64,000 bases of DNA from Paracentrotus lividus (taxonomy: Eukaryota > Echinodermata > Echinoidea > Camarodonta > Echinidae): contig CALNVZ010003426.1 in NCBI GenBank assembly GCA_940671915.1, positions 18,250,465-18,314,464 on the forward strand, read 5' to 3'. Position numbers and translations under genes: made by a program. The notes beneath the pieces were generated by a model. That model saw nothing but the letters and a program-made list of their open reading frames with translations, searched no databases and had not been told where the DNA came from. How positions within the stretch are numbered: position 1 is the stretch's first letter; each line of letters opens with the position of its first letter. Below, piece by piece: positions 52,137 through 63,555 of the stretch.

Positions 52137-53480
52137 GATTGTGGGGGGATGGGGGGATGCATCCCCCCAATAATTTCGGTGGGGGGATGGTGTGTACAAT
52201 CATCCCCCCCCCCCAATATTTTGATATCAAGAAAATAAAAAATATCATATTATATGCATATAAATATACCCATTACAAATTCATTATTATATAAAACACT
52301 TTTATGACATTATTATATTATTTTGCAGTCTAAAAAGCATATTTCTGACATTCAAAAATAAAAAATTTTCTAACTCTTTCGTTAATCTTCCTCGATGTGC
52401 CTGATATACTGTTAGTTAATCATGCAATACACAATACACCGTGTAGATAATCGAAGCGCAGATGTTTCACTATTCACAATGAATAAAACAAACAAAAACA
52501 TCAAAATTGATGATAATCAGGGCCACGATCCAAGGGTGCATAGGGGACAGGTGCCTCGATAAGTAAAAACTGAAGGCATAAGTATTCCCCTCAAAAATCC
52601 ACGATGGTTTTAATAAAATAAATAATGAATATGAAGAGTCTGTAACACTTATCTCGGCTCTTCATCGACAGTAACTTTTCTCGGACCATTGATTATATAA
52701 TACACTTCCACTATTCTCCGGGGGCTAAATGCCCTCTTTTCAATTAAATCAATCAAATTTTAGATAACCATTAAAATGCCTGAAAAAGTTCAGCTCGCGC
52801 TTCGCGCTCGCATAATATAACTTATTATTGATTTTGTTCATTCTTTTATGAATGGATTAACTTTACGATGGATTGTTTAAAAAACACCAGCTCCCTCCCC
52901 ATTTCGTGCTCCATGAGGCTACAAGTATCTTGTTTCATCAGGTCACTATTATTGAGAAAATTTTCAGCGCGCGCTTTCGCCTCGCACAATATTGCCCTAA
53001 ATGGAATTCGTCCATATAGATTTGCGTTTGTTGGCATTACATTACTCATGATGTTCCGCCTTCTAACACCAGTAAGAGCCCCTAGCCCTCCATCAATTTC
53101 GCGCTATAGTCATGTAACACTACAAATACCATGTTTCAGTCCAATATTATGAGAAATTTTAAGCTCCGCTTCGCGCTCGCATTACAGCCCTATGAATTCG
53201 ACGATTACTAGTACTCATATGCATAATAATGTGCATGTGTGTATATTTATAGACATTACATCATGATGGCCCCCTTTAATAAACCAGATAAAGCCCCTTC
53301 CCCGTTTCGAATTTGCATTATTCTGATAATAGTATCGTTCCCATTTTCATGTCACTATTATTGAGAAAATTTTCAGCTCGCGCTTCGCGCTCGCATAATT
53401 GATTTGAAAATATGTACTAATTAGACATGCATGCATATTATCTGTAGTGTAGTCATACATCATCATGGTCCCCCTTGAAA
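52137..53480. repeat. Interspersed ~1.35-kb repeat, copy 2
   Basis: Collinear with 34095-35450: GGGGGGATG...CCCCCCCAATATTTTGATA, ATACACCGTGTA, GGGGACAGGTGCCTCGATAA, then units with AAATTTTCAGC(T/G)CGCGC and CATCATGATGGCCCCCTTTA. Confidence 0.75.
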
Positions 53481-53527
53481 AAAACAGTTAAAAAGGGGGT
53501 AATTATAGTAAATGATGGGAAAATATA

Positions 53528-53558
<31 letters not shown>

Positions 53559-53938
53559 AATTATATTATTTTTAAGGCAGTGAAAAATATCTATTCAAAA
53601 TTTGAAGTAAAAATATACACCAGAAATGTCTCAAAATGAAGATTAAAGAGGACAGTATATTGTCTCATAATAAGCTTCCGCATTCTCCAGAATCCTCTAT
53701 TTCACTAAATTTGTTAAAAATGTGTAAATTCCATATTTTTCCATCAAATTTGACAGATGAGGTACCACCCTAAAGGAAAAAAAGAGCTCTTACAGAATAA
53801 ATTAGGGTATCCATGGGCTAGAGAGTGGTCTACTGCCATCTATGGTCAAAAATATATATTTCCATTCATGTGCTCACTTATTGCAACTCACACACCAGAA
53901 TCAGCTCTCGCACACCAGACACACGTAAATTGATCAAA
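53481..53938. other. 5' flank of the transposase gene
   Basis: Has a T25 run (53532-53558) and AT-rich DNA; the frame is open upstream of the chosen ATG from 53825. No terminal inverted repeat matching the 3' side was found by eye. Confidence 0.4.
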
Positions 53939-56900
53939 ATGCCTCGAGATGGAAGCAAATGGACCAAAAAAAGGAGAGGATTCCTTGGTACTCCTTATCA
54001 TGAGGTAAAAAGAAGAAGACTAGAAGAAGGAAATGTTGAGGAAGTGCCTCAAACTGCCTCCGAAAGGAAACTGGGTATGAATACCAGTAATACAGAGGAG
54101 TGTCCCACCCATAAGGATCCACGTCAGGAGCTGCAAGGATTCTACATCATAAGTGGCTCTCAGCTCACTGAAGCTCTTCGCACAGCCCATGTTTGCGAAG
54201 GAGGTAAGAATTGATTGTTTTTCTCTTCTAAATTATATATTGAATATATATATATACCCTTGATTAGATAAGAAAACTGGTTTATAAGATGGAAATAGTT
54301 AGATTAGGTAGGTCTACCCCCACAAACGCTAGCTGGCGCTCTCGCACACACATGCAAATCGGTACACAAAAATCGGTAACTCGAGAACAAAAGACACTTC
54401 CGATATCGCCTGGGAAATGCAAATGCAGCGCCAAGGTTTTGGTGATTTTTTTTAGATTTTGTAATTACTTCAGAATTATTGATAATGTATAGTCATGTTT
54501 ACGAGTGTAACGAACGGAAAAAAGTCATTATCAACCTTCTAAACCCAGAAAATTTCCCCTGAAAATGTTACGAAGTTCTAGTACTCATTTTGAGGCATTG
54601 TTATCGAAACTTACCTTGTTTTGTCCCCTATATTTTGAGTGGTGAAAAGTGTCTTTACATCAGAGTCTTTGGCATTTTATGGCTGTTTAGTTATGTGTCT
54701 ATCCGTATGTCCTTGATATATCGTCACACAATGAACAAACAATTAGATTTTAGAGGTATAGAAATATTTTGTCAAAGTAACAGTCAAACGGTCCTCCTTT
54801 GATTTTTCCGGTAATTTCTTTCGTTTTCCGCACGTGCGGGGGCATGTCCCGTGCCTGCTGTACAGAAGCCCGATCGTAACAGAGCTCACTATGTTGCGTG
54901 CGCACATGATGATCGTTTGACTATCGATAGCTCATGCAGAGACAGCTTTCTCATTGAAATTTTCAACACGGCAAGTGAGCTGTTTTAGCTGGTTTTTTGC
55001 GCTTTCCGAGATTTAAAAGTGAGTTTTAAGTCATGTACATGCTAAATGAAACATTGAACTATTTTTTAATGTATGATTTGTGACTGTCAGAGCATTTTTG
55101 CTTTTTATCTGGGAGTACCTAGTTAGATATTTTGGTGGTAGGGCCTACCGTTTTGACGAGTCTGAGTGAGAGAGCAAGACAAGTGAGAAATTTTGCTCAT
55201 GCTGGCGTTTGAGGTAGAAATATACAAGTGTGTACTGCCCAAATATTGACAGTGTCATTTATAAAGATCAATTGTAATTGCTATGGGATTTTTTACACAA
55301 ATATCTTGCATTTTCTGAAGGTGGCGATTAAAAGATTGACTAGGCTATCGGCCTATGATTTTAGTTGTATGATTTTTGTGCATCATTGATTTATTTGGGT
55401 CCGTTTCTCTTTATTTTATTTATCAGGTCACATCATCACTCTGGAGGATGCCACGCAGAGAAATGGGCTCTCCTCTTGCATCATTTTGAAATGTTCTGTG
55501 TGCAATAAAGAGAGCCCATTTCAAACCTCCCCCAATGCATCCAAGAAGGCGGGTACCTGCTACGAGATCAATCGGAGAGCGACACTTGCAGCCGCTGAGG
55601 TTGGAATGGGACGTCAGGCACTGGCTGACTTCATGTCAATTCTGGACGCGCCAGTGCCTGTTGGTGGAAGCAGCTTCCAGAAACACATGAAGGTGATCCA
55701 TAAAGCATCAGTCAAGGTTTGTAAACTTCTTTCTTCCCCCCTCTACACATTTATATTATTTATCACATGCATTCTTAAAATAATAATGATAATAACAATA
55801 CAAAGTTTTAAAATAAATGTAGCTGATTATTATATAATATATTTATTTTAGATATTCATGGTTGCATTTCTCTCTTTTTTGCATTTTATTTTCAGAGTGC
55901 AGAGGAGCAGATGAAGGAAGCTGCAGAGAGGCTGAGGACAATGGCGAGGGACAAAGACCCGTCAATAGGAGAGAACGATGTAGTTGATGTCCCTGTTACC
56001 TTTGATGGTACATGGCACAGAAGAGGTCACGTGTCAAAGCATGGGGTGGGGGTGGTTATTTCTTTAGATACAGGGGAGGTAATAGATAAGGAGGTATTTT
56101 CTAAGGTATGTAGTGAATGTAGGGCTAAGGAAAGCTGGGATAAAGATGGGGATGAATACAAGACATGGTGGGCTGGGCATGAGGAACTTTGTTTAGGGGC
56201 ACATAAGGGAAGTAGTGGGAAGATGGAAGTAGAGGCAGCAGAAAAACTGTGGAAAAGAGCCCCTACTGAACTAAAACTAAGGTACAAGTATATGGTAAGT
56301 GACGGGGATTGTAAATCGTATAATAGGGTAAAAGACATATATGGGGTGGGGCATACAGTTGAAAAAAAGGAATGTATAGGTCATGTAGGTAAGAGAATGT
56401 ATAATGCACTAGATAAGTATCGTAAGAGTAAATCAGGGGTAAAGTTAGCTGATAAAAAGGGGGTAGGGAGGGGGAAGAATAGATTAACAGGGACATCAGA
56501 TACAGGTTCAATTGGGAAGTTTTGTAAATATTATAGAATGGCAATAAGGGATAACTGTAATAGGGATGCACTAGATAATGAAATTAGGGTTAGGTCTGTA
56601 GAAAAAATGCAAAGGGCAATATTGGCTGTGCTGTATCATTCAGTCAATATGTCTGATAACAGCATACGTCACCAATATTGCCCTGATGATGGATGGTGTG
56701 AGTACAAAAATAAAGGCACATTGAAGTACAACCGATTTCACCTTGACCCTGTGTTCTTGGACGAACTTCTGCCTATATTCAAGCGACTTAGTGATCCAAG
56801 CCTCCTTGAGAGGTGCCTCCCAGGCAAGACCCAAAACCAGAATGAGAGCTTCAATGCTCTCATCTGGAAAAGGTGTCCCAAACACCTGTGGAGAGGTCCA

Positions 56901-57176
56901 CGTGGTGTTCGCACTGCAGTCAATCTTGCAGTTCTTGCGTTCAACTGTGGCGCAGTCAATGGTCGCAACAGATTATTCAGTAAGCTCAATCTCACTATGG
57001 GAGCTCAAGCCATCAAATCCGCACAACAAAAAGATAATTATAGGAAAAAAATATCTATAAAAAAAAGTGAGGATGCTGCTAAGAAACTAAGGATAAATAG
57101 GAGAAAGGCAAATAAGGAAAGGGAAGAAGCACTTGAGGAAATAGAGGGGGAGGTGTATTTGGCAGGTGGCTTTTAA
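53939..57176 (+). CDS. Mutator-like transposase, three exons, intact
   Basis: Exons 53939-54203, 55427-55716 and 55896-57176 join in phase (1, 0) to 611 codons without a stop. The N-terminus is basic (MPRDGSKWTKKRRGFLGTPY). Exon 2 encodes CSVC..ES and a GTCYEINRRATLAAAEVGMG block. Exon 3 holds the catalytic-type domain: VPVTFDGTWHRRGHVSKHGV, GSSGKMEVEAAEKLWKRA, MVSDGDCKSYNRV, ECIGHVGKRM and KTQNQNESFNALIWKRCPK. This set is that of the Mutator-like transposase-domain proteins common in invertebrates, with conserved DD/E candidates in TFDGTW, SDGDCK and QNESFN. It acts in DNA cut-and-paste transposition if active. Conventional GT/AG introns and an intact frame make it either a young autonomous copy or a domesticated gene. 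Confidence 0.88.
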
Positions 57177-57590
57177 CCCCTTGAGAACAGCCCCCAAAAT
57201 GTGGCGGCACCATGCTATTCAATATTTTGTCGCGGTACTGTTCCCAATTGGTTTATTTTCTGTGCTATGTAATTATTTTAATTGCTTATTTTCAATGTTA
57301 TTTCTGTATGAAATATTATTATATAAATTGTTAATATATTTTATTCCTGTTGTACATATTCGTTATAGTTATAAAAGTATGTATATATTGTTTGTAAATA
57401 TTTCATCGTTTTTAAACATTTTTACAATTTTGATTTTTAATTAATTTTAATTGAATATGCACCTATCATCATTATTATTATTGTTATCACTTTTTGTTCA
57501 AACTAAACTGGTCAAGTTCATACAGAACTTGACAGTTTTCAACTAGCTTCTTTACTGCCTAGTCCTTTCGCCAGCCAGGGTATTCAGGTG
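57177..57590. other. 3' flank of the transposase gene
   Basis: AT-rich after the TAA; no AATAAA until 58372. The 57183-57240 stretch (GAACAGCCCCCAAAATGTGG) is the only GC-richer part. Confidence 0.4.
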
Positions 57591-58273
57591 GACCCCGGCT
57601 TGCATTAACAGTAGGGTTGGGCGAATCTCAACTTTTTTTTTCAAACAAGTTGTTTCTATAGTAAAATTCGACGTAGAAACTGAAAATGACAATTATTTTT
57701 GCATACGATGACGTCTTACGTCGCTAAAGTGCAAAAAACCAAAATGGCCGCCAAAATAGCGTATTATGCCCAATTATCATACTTTTTATACGTATAAACC
57801 ACTTTTATTGCGTTTTTATATGTCTTTTGGGTGTCAGGGAACCCAACATGATTAATCCAACATGATTAATCCTACCTAAGTTGACTGTTAGTGTAGTTTG
57901 GTAGTTAGTTTCAGTCAATATCGAGCAAAAAATCACCTCATATCAAAATCACTAATTAACACCTATAACCATACTAGGTACATTTGGTCATGATAAAATT
58001 GTCAGATTTGAGCTTTTAAACCATCAAAATCCATAAAGAAACAAAATAAAACCGGTTTATACCTATAAAGTGTGTGATGAATGGGCAAAATACACTATTT
58101 TGGTTTTTTGCACTTTAGCGACGTCAGACCTCATCGTACACAAAAATTATTGTTATTTTTGGATTCTACATCAAATTTGACTATAGAAATAACTTGTTTG
58201 ACATAACTTTTCAGAAAAAAGTCATTATTTGCCCAACCCTATTAACAGACAATAACGCTGGCAAGCCGGGGTC
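57591..58273. other. Hairpin split by a MITE insertion
   Basis: GACCCCGGCTTGC (57591-57603) and GCAAGCCGGGGTC (58261-58273) are perfect 13-bp inverted arms. Without the MITE and one duplicate of its target site they would be separated by only 20 nt. Confidence 0.8.
57612..58241. mobile_element. ~630-bp hAT-like MITE with TAGGGTTGGGC ends
   Basis: Ends TAGGGTTGGGC and GCCCAACCCTA with ATTAACAG on both sides (7-8-bp target duplication). Long imperfect TIRs include AAACAAGTTGTTTCTATAGT, CTAAAGTGCAAAAAACCAAA and their inverses. No coding sequence. Confidence 0.88.
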
Positions 58274-59135
58274 TATCCGTAGTCATATATCATATATATT
58301 AATTAATTAAAAATCAAATAATATCCAATTTTAATAATTAAATTATCAATTTATTGTTTTTAATAATTGTAAATAAAGTTATTTGTATATATTGTGGAAA
58401 AGAAGATGTTCTTTTTTATTTTATACAGTCTTGCTTCACACGAGATTGAAAAACGCGTGTTTGAAATGAATTGTTTTTTATTTTCTTTGTTTTCTGAGAA
58501 TGTGCTTTTTTGATGAATGTATGTGACATACATGTATGTACTTTTCTGAGAGTATGCATCATTGTAAAGAGCTCAAAATTGGTATGAAAGCTTATGGATA
58601 CATGTGCTAAAAACTGAGTGAATTGGTTTTGTAATGAATATTTTCATTTTCATGTAATTAGTGCATGAATATATAATTAGCTAATCTTTTATATTATTTA
58701 TCAAAAAAATTAATTTAAAAAAAATAACAATAGGTACAAAAAATTTGCTTCACTTAAATTATGTCTATTTGCATGAGGAACATTTGTAACAAGTTTGACA
58801 TTGATTGCATGTACCCTTTTCCTTGGAGAACTCCTTAATTTATTTCTTATGTTTCTCTTTGTATGCAAATTAGGCGTATTTGGTGTCGAATTTCGCGAAC
58901 ATCTGGCATCTATCCCATGTATACATCGACTTGGGAGAAAAAAATTCTTTAAAAGTTTGATTTTGACTGAAATACCCTCATGCCACCCTAAGGTAGTCTT
59001 TGCCCCTTTTGATAGGGGGTAAATTCCCTTCCAAAAAGCTTTTAATGGATAATACTTTTTATGCAACCTCCCTTCCAAAAACCAGTGCTAGGGGTTATCT
59101 CTTAGAATCTGGAACAAGTGCACGTCTATGGTTGA

Positions 59136-59192
<57 letters not shown>

Positions 59193-59583
59193 CGTGGGTA
59201 TAGCTGGGCCCCGTTGTATAAAACTTTTCACTGGCGTTTTTTCCGGCAAAAATCTGAAAACTCCGGTTAAAGTCCGAAAACTCTGGTTACAATATTTTAC
59301 CGGATTGTTTTCCATTGCATAAACACTTAGGGTACCTACCAGAGTTTTGAACAGTATTTATGTACGATTATGACTGTTATGTAGTGTGCGTATTAAAAAG
59401 AAAGAAGAAGAAGAAGAAAAAAAAAAGGTAATCCATTTTTAGCATGTTTAGACAAACTCTCCACCTTTCCAATGGTACATTTCTTGAATGATAAGTGTAA
59501 AGCATAATTGAGTAAATCGCAAATGAAGATGACACGTACAGAAAACTTTTTTAAGTTAAAAAAAAAATTGAAATAAGACTGAG
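58274..59583. other. AT-rich DNA and a GA microsatellite
   Basis: AATAAA at 58372-58377 could serve the transposase transcript. (GA)n at 59142-59186 lies in otherwise unremarkable DNA. No gene recognised. Confidence 0.5.
59142..59186 (+). repeat. (GA)22 microsatellite
   Basis: Uninterrupted GA dinucleotides followed by G7. Confidence 0.95.
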
Positions 59584-60714
59584 CAGTGGCGTATCTAGGG
59601 TCAAGTGCGCCCGGGGCATAATTATGTTGACTTTGCGCCCCCCCTCCCCGGTCTACTCCAGTTCTACTCAACAATTTGTTTTAGTTTATTGTACCAGTGT
59701 CATATATACATTTACCCAGATCTGGGGATGGATCTGCCTTCCATACATACACGTAGTTACAATTTTTATTTCGTCTACAAACAGTTTGATTTAATGCGAG
59801 CGCGAAGCGCGAGCGGAAAATTTTCAGTTCTTGAACCACTCGAATCTTGCATTAAGAATCATGAATACAGATTTCGTTATCAATAGAGGTACAATAAAAA
59901 ATGCCTTACCTTCGGGGTGTCAAAAGCATATTGCACAAATTATTATGGGAGTTGTATGCATCGGATTCTTTTTAGTAGGAAAATAATAATTCTAAAATTT
60001 TGGGTCCTCCTCGAATGATTTTAAAACCTATAATACAATGCGAGCGCGAAGCGCGAGCGAAAAATTCTAGAGCTCTAAACTTAAATAAACTTTGGAACAT
60101 GCAGGTCTTAATACCAAATGGTCATATAATTGGAAACAAAGACAATTGACAATGAAGAGGGTTAATGACTATAAAAGGAAGGAAAGGCAGCTAGAAAAAG
60201 CACGGACAGTAAAAAAAATAAATCATTTTACTCAGAGGGACCTGATGTTTATCAGAAGCAAAGGGGGTGGGGGGCAAATTGTTTTAAACATTTGAGGCGC
60301 CATATTGATCTTAAACTATTTAAAGGGGGCTCCAAATTAAATCCAGTCTCAGGGATGTCAAATCCCGGTCTTAAAATTCAATTAATAGGGCATATAATTT
60401 ATCTCAACCTTCTTAGAGGGACGCTAAATTGAAGTTAAGGGCGCCGATCCCAGAAATTGACTAGAAACTTTTGGGCGCCAAAAAAATAAACTTAGTGGTG
60501 CTATGTAGGGGGGGGGGCGCAAAATTTGAAATGGGAGGAAACATGGCACCAATTTCCACAGAGGATTACCGATCTCCTTTTTCTTCTTCTCCTTCTTTTT
60601 CTTCTTTTTTCCTTTCTTTTTCTCCTTTTTTCTTTTTTTCCTTTTCCTTTTTTGCGCCCCCTGAAGCTCCGCCCGGGGCACGTGCCCCCCTTGCCCCCCC
60701 TAGATACGCCACTG
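59584..60714. mobile_element. 1131-bp hAT-like non-autonomous element
   Basis: Starts CAGTGGCGTATCTAGGG and ends CCCTAGATACGCCACTG, with a perfect 8-bp target duplication AGACTGAG (59576-59583 and 60715-60722). Inside are two GCGAGCGCGAAGCGCGAGCG units (59797, 60039) and a pyrimidine-rich (TTCTTTTTCC)n stretch at 60580-60650. No transposase. Confidence 0.94.
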
Positions 60715-60722
60715 AGACTGAG

Positions 60723-61570
60723 TGATCTGTCCCTGCTGTCTAAGAGTAAATTGTGTGCGATGACGTTGACTCCTTTGAAAGCATCCACTTAGTCTTTTAT
60801 CCTTTGACAAAAACCTGGGAAATGGATTTTGTACCTGTCAGCTTGATTCCCAATTTACTCGGTTATGTGTTACATCTTTTATTCACAAAAGGTATCATTG
60901 TAAAGGTGAAGAGCTCATCTTCAATAATAAAGTGATACAAATAAATTTCAGGAATAGACAATCTGGGGATATTGCCCCTCTAAAATGGGATGACCTTTTT
61001 CGATATGCACTGTACCTGTGTACAATGATAATGAGAAGGTAGTGGGGAAGATTGCTACGAGCGTTAGATGTAGTACTGCAGATTCGATCGAACGAAAGAG
61101 CGGCCTGATTTTTATTTATTTTTTTATTTATCTATGTTTTTACGGTCTCAGTGCGTATTACACGTGAAAACGCTTATTTTATCAAATTACGATAAATTTT
61201 CTAATAATTATAATCAAGCATTTTAAACACTAATTGATAAGCGCTTAGAAACACCAAGGTGGATATATGTATTACGCGCTATATAAATGTAATTATTATT
61301 ATTAACACCCTCCCGACCCCCCCCCCCAAAAAAAAAAGTCACTAACTATATTTCATTTTGGGCATGATAAGTTGCCCTTCAATGGGTTTAAGACGTACGT
61401 ATAAAAGTAATTCCGATTCCCACTATATTTTGTCGCAGTGATTGAAAATGAAATCTAAATGCATTTTCTATAACATTTTTAAACTCTTGAAGAACCTTCT
61501 AAGAAGTCCTATGCCTCCTTTTTTTTCGAATGAAAAAAAAATTGTGACTCGCAAACTTTACGTTATATTT
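60723..61570. other. Intergenic, possible SINE tail
   Basis: 61225-61305 has AAGCGCTTAGAAACACC... GCGCTATATAAATGTAATTA and (ATT)n, a tail type seen in many invertebrate SINEs. No tRNA-like head found upstream. Confidence 0.4.
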
Positions 61571-61574
61571 TCTC

Positions 61575-62230
61575 TGGTTATGGTGGTGTCACATGCACCG
61601 GGTAAAATGAACGGGTCTTCGCCGTTCACCGAAAAACCAAAATTTGCAACACGGCAATAGAACGGCACCGGCCACATAGCATTTTTCATCATTTTCACCG
61701 GGTCTGTATCGTTCTATACCGGGTCTATACCAGGTCCTAGCCAGCCTGGTACCGGGCTTACCGTCCTCACATGTAGTCCATGCTTTCGTTTTGTCCGTTC
61801 GGTTACCGCTTGCCCACCGGCCTTACCGCTCTCTGACAAGAAAAATAAAATTGTTTTCTTCGCCGGGTGACTCACCGTTTTCCACCGTTCGCGACCGTGC
61901 GAAACATGATGATGCGAACGGCGGGACACGGAGGATACCCGGTGATAGTACACGGTGGGTCGGTGATGACCCGTCAAAAACGTTCACGTTATTTTGTCTT
62001 CGGTTCATGCCCGGCGAATGTTTTGGGCATTCTCGAGCATGCTCAAAATTTTCGCCGGGCATGAATCGCAGGCACCGGTTGATGGAGACCCGGTGTAAGG
62101 GCGGTATAATGGGGTTGTGATGACGGTAAGCGGATGGTGTGAGGACGGAACAAACGCTCCACACCCGTCCACAAAGCGGTCATGACCGGTGTTGGACTGG
62201 ACTAGTGGATCTACCCTTACGGTGTCTTCA
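61575..62230. repeat. GC-rich repeat with many ACCGG/CCGGT words
   Basis: A sharply delimited GC-rich block (CACCGGGT, GACCCGGTG, CGGTACCAGG-type words on both strands) containing a 62-nt palindrome. Frames are short and overlapping; no protein recognised. Class unknown. Confidence 0.6.
62004..62065. other. 62-nt palindrome
   Basis: TTCATGCCCGGCGAA (62004-62018) is the exact inverse of TTCGCCGGGCATGAA (62051-62065). The inner ~12 bases on each side also pair with about three mismatches around a CTCGAG centre. Confidence 0.9.
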
Positions 62231-62300
62231 AATCACGTATATGGTGTCTTCAATCCGCCCTTTGTTTTCGAAGCTCTCAATCTTGTCCCCCTCTTCACAG

Positions 62301-62400
62301 NNNNNNNNNNNNNNNNNNNNNNNNNNNNNNNNNNNNNNNNNNNNNNNNNNNNNNNNNNNNNNNNNNNNNNNNNNNNNNNNNNNNNNNNNNNNNNNNNNNN
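62301..62400. other. Assembly gap, 100 N
   Basis: 100 N; unknown-size gap. Confidence 0.99.
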
Positions 62401-63555
62401 ATTTACATCTGCGGTAGACTTGGTATAGAAGTTATAGGCTATGTTTAAGACTCATCTTATCTTTGAATTTTTTTTTTTTTTTTTTTTTTTTTTAGATTTT
62501 GTTAACTAAATTTGTTATAATTTTATTTATTTATTTATCTATTAGGTGGTGGGGTTAATGCCACATTCATAATTACATACATAAGACTTGAAAAACTTTC
62601 TTAATAATTTGACTTCTGATAGGTTTATGATACTAGTGATTAATTCAAATGTGAACAACTGTAGTAATTGTCAATGTAGGCCTAAGCAACAATAAATTTA
62701 GAAGGGGCTGAATGAGTTTTTTGAGCCTTGAATAAGAAATTGGTATAATAAAAATTAAAATGGAATTGTTCTCCATTGTGCCCTTTAATTAATTTCACCG
62801 ATTAAAGATAAAGAATTCATTTGTTCAATATTAATTATCTGATCCAAGGATTTGGAAATTATGCTTGCATGGGTCCTGATGGTTGTGTTTTAATTTCAAC
62901 AAAAAAGTGGTCATAACTTGGCTTTTGGCAAAAAGATTGTTCGCTGAGTTTATTTCTGTACTAATATGACAAAGAAAGAAAAAAATGATTTCCGTAAATT
63001 TGAAAGTTTTAAAGCACAGATTTCTAACATTCAGGCATGAAAATTTTCAGACTGATTTCAGTGTTTTTATTCTTCCATACAAGTGTATGATTCATTGTTC
63101 TATTTCCCACCTCAAAAATATATGCCTTTTTACCCACAAAGTTGAGCTATTTTGCCACTATGTCATTCCATGTTAAGGTTTTTAAAAAAGTATTTTCAGT
63201 GTTTTTATTACCAGCAATTTTCATGCCTGAATATCGCTTTTTCATGATATCAGATAAAACAGACAAGTATAGCTATGCAAAAATAATAAATACAATTCCT
63301 GTATAGGTCAATTAGATTTTGCAAGTCTATATTTGTTGTTTTAAAAGTGGATAATCAATATTATAGACAATTCAATCAGCAAAAATGAATACATAAAGAA
63401 ATAAAAAAATTTCTATAATGGGATGATAATTTTCACAGACAATATATTGATAATTAAAAATTTGTCATTCATGAGCTTTTCGTTTAATATTATCTTTAGA
63501 TTCTTTAACAGAGTGAAAGACTGTACCAAAGAAAAGTGTTTGTTAATTATTTTGA
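62401..63555. other. AT-rich DNA, no gene
   Basis: T25 run near 62470; a weak inverted pair TTCAGGCATGAAAATTTTC (63031) and CAATTTTCATGCCTGAA (63212). No coding frame of note. Confidence 0.5.

Noticed and set aside
56027..56571. Antisense frames of ~100 codons opposite the transposase exon
   Set aside because: Open only because the sense strand is C-poor; no family similarity and low-complexity Tyr/Ser/Leu composition.
60424..60788. Lys/Arg-rich and Phe-rich frames inside the hAT element
   Set aside because: They translate the (TTCTTTTTCC)n pyrimidine stretch; no transposase motif.
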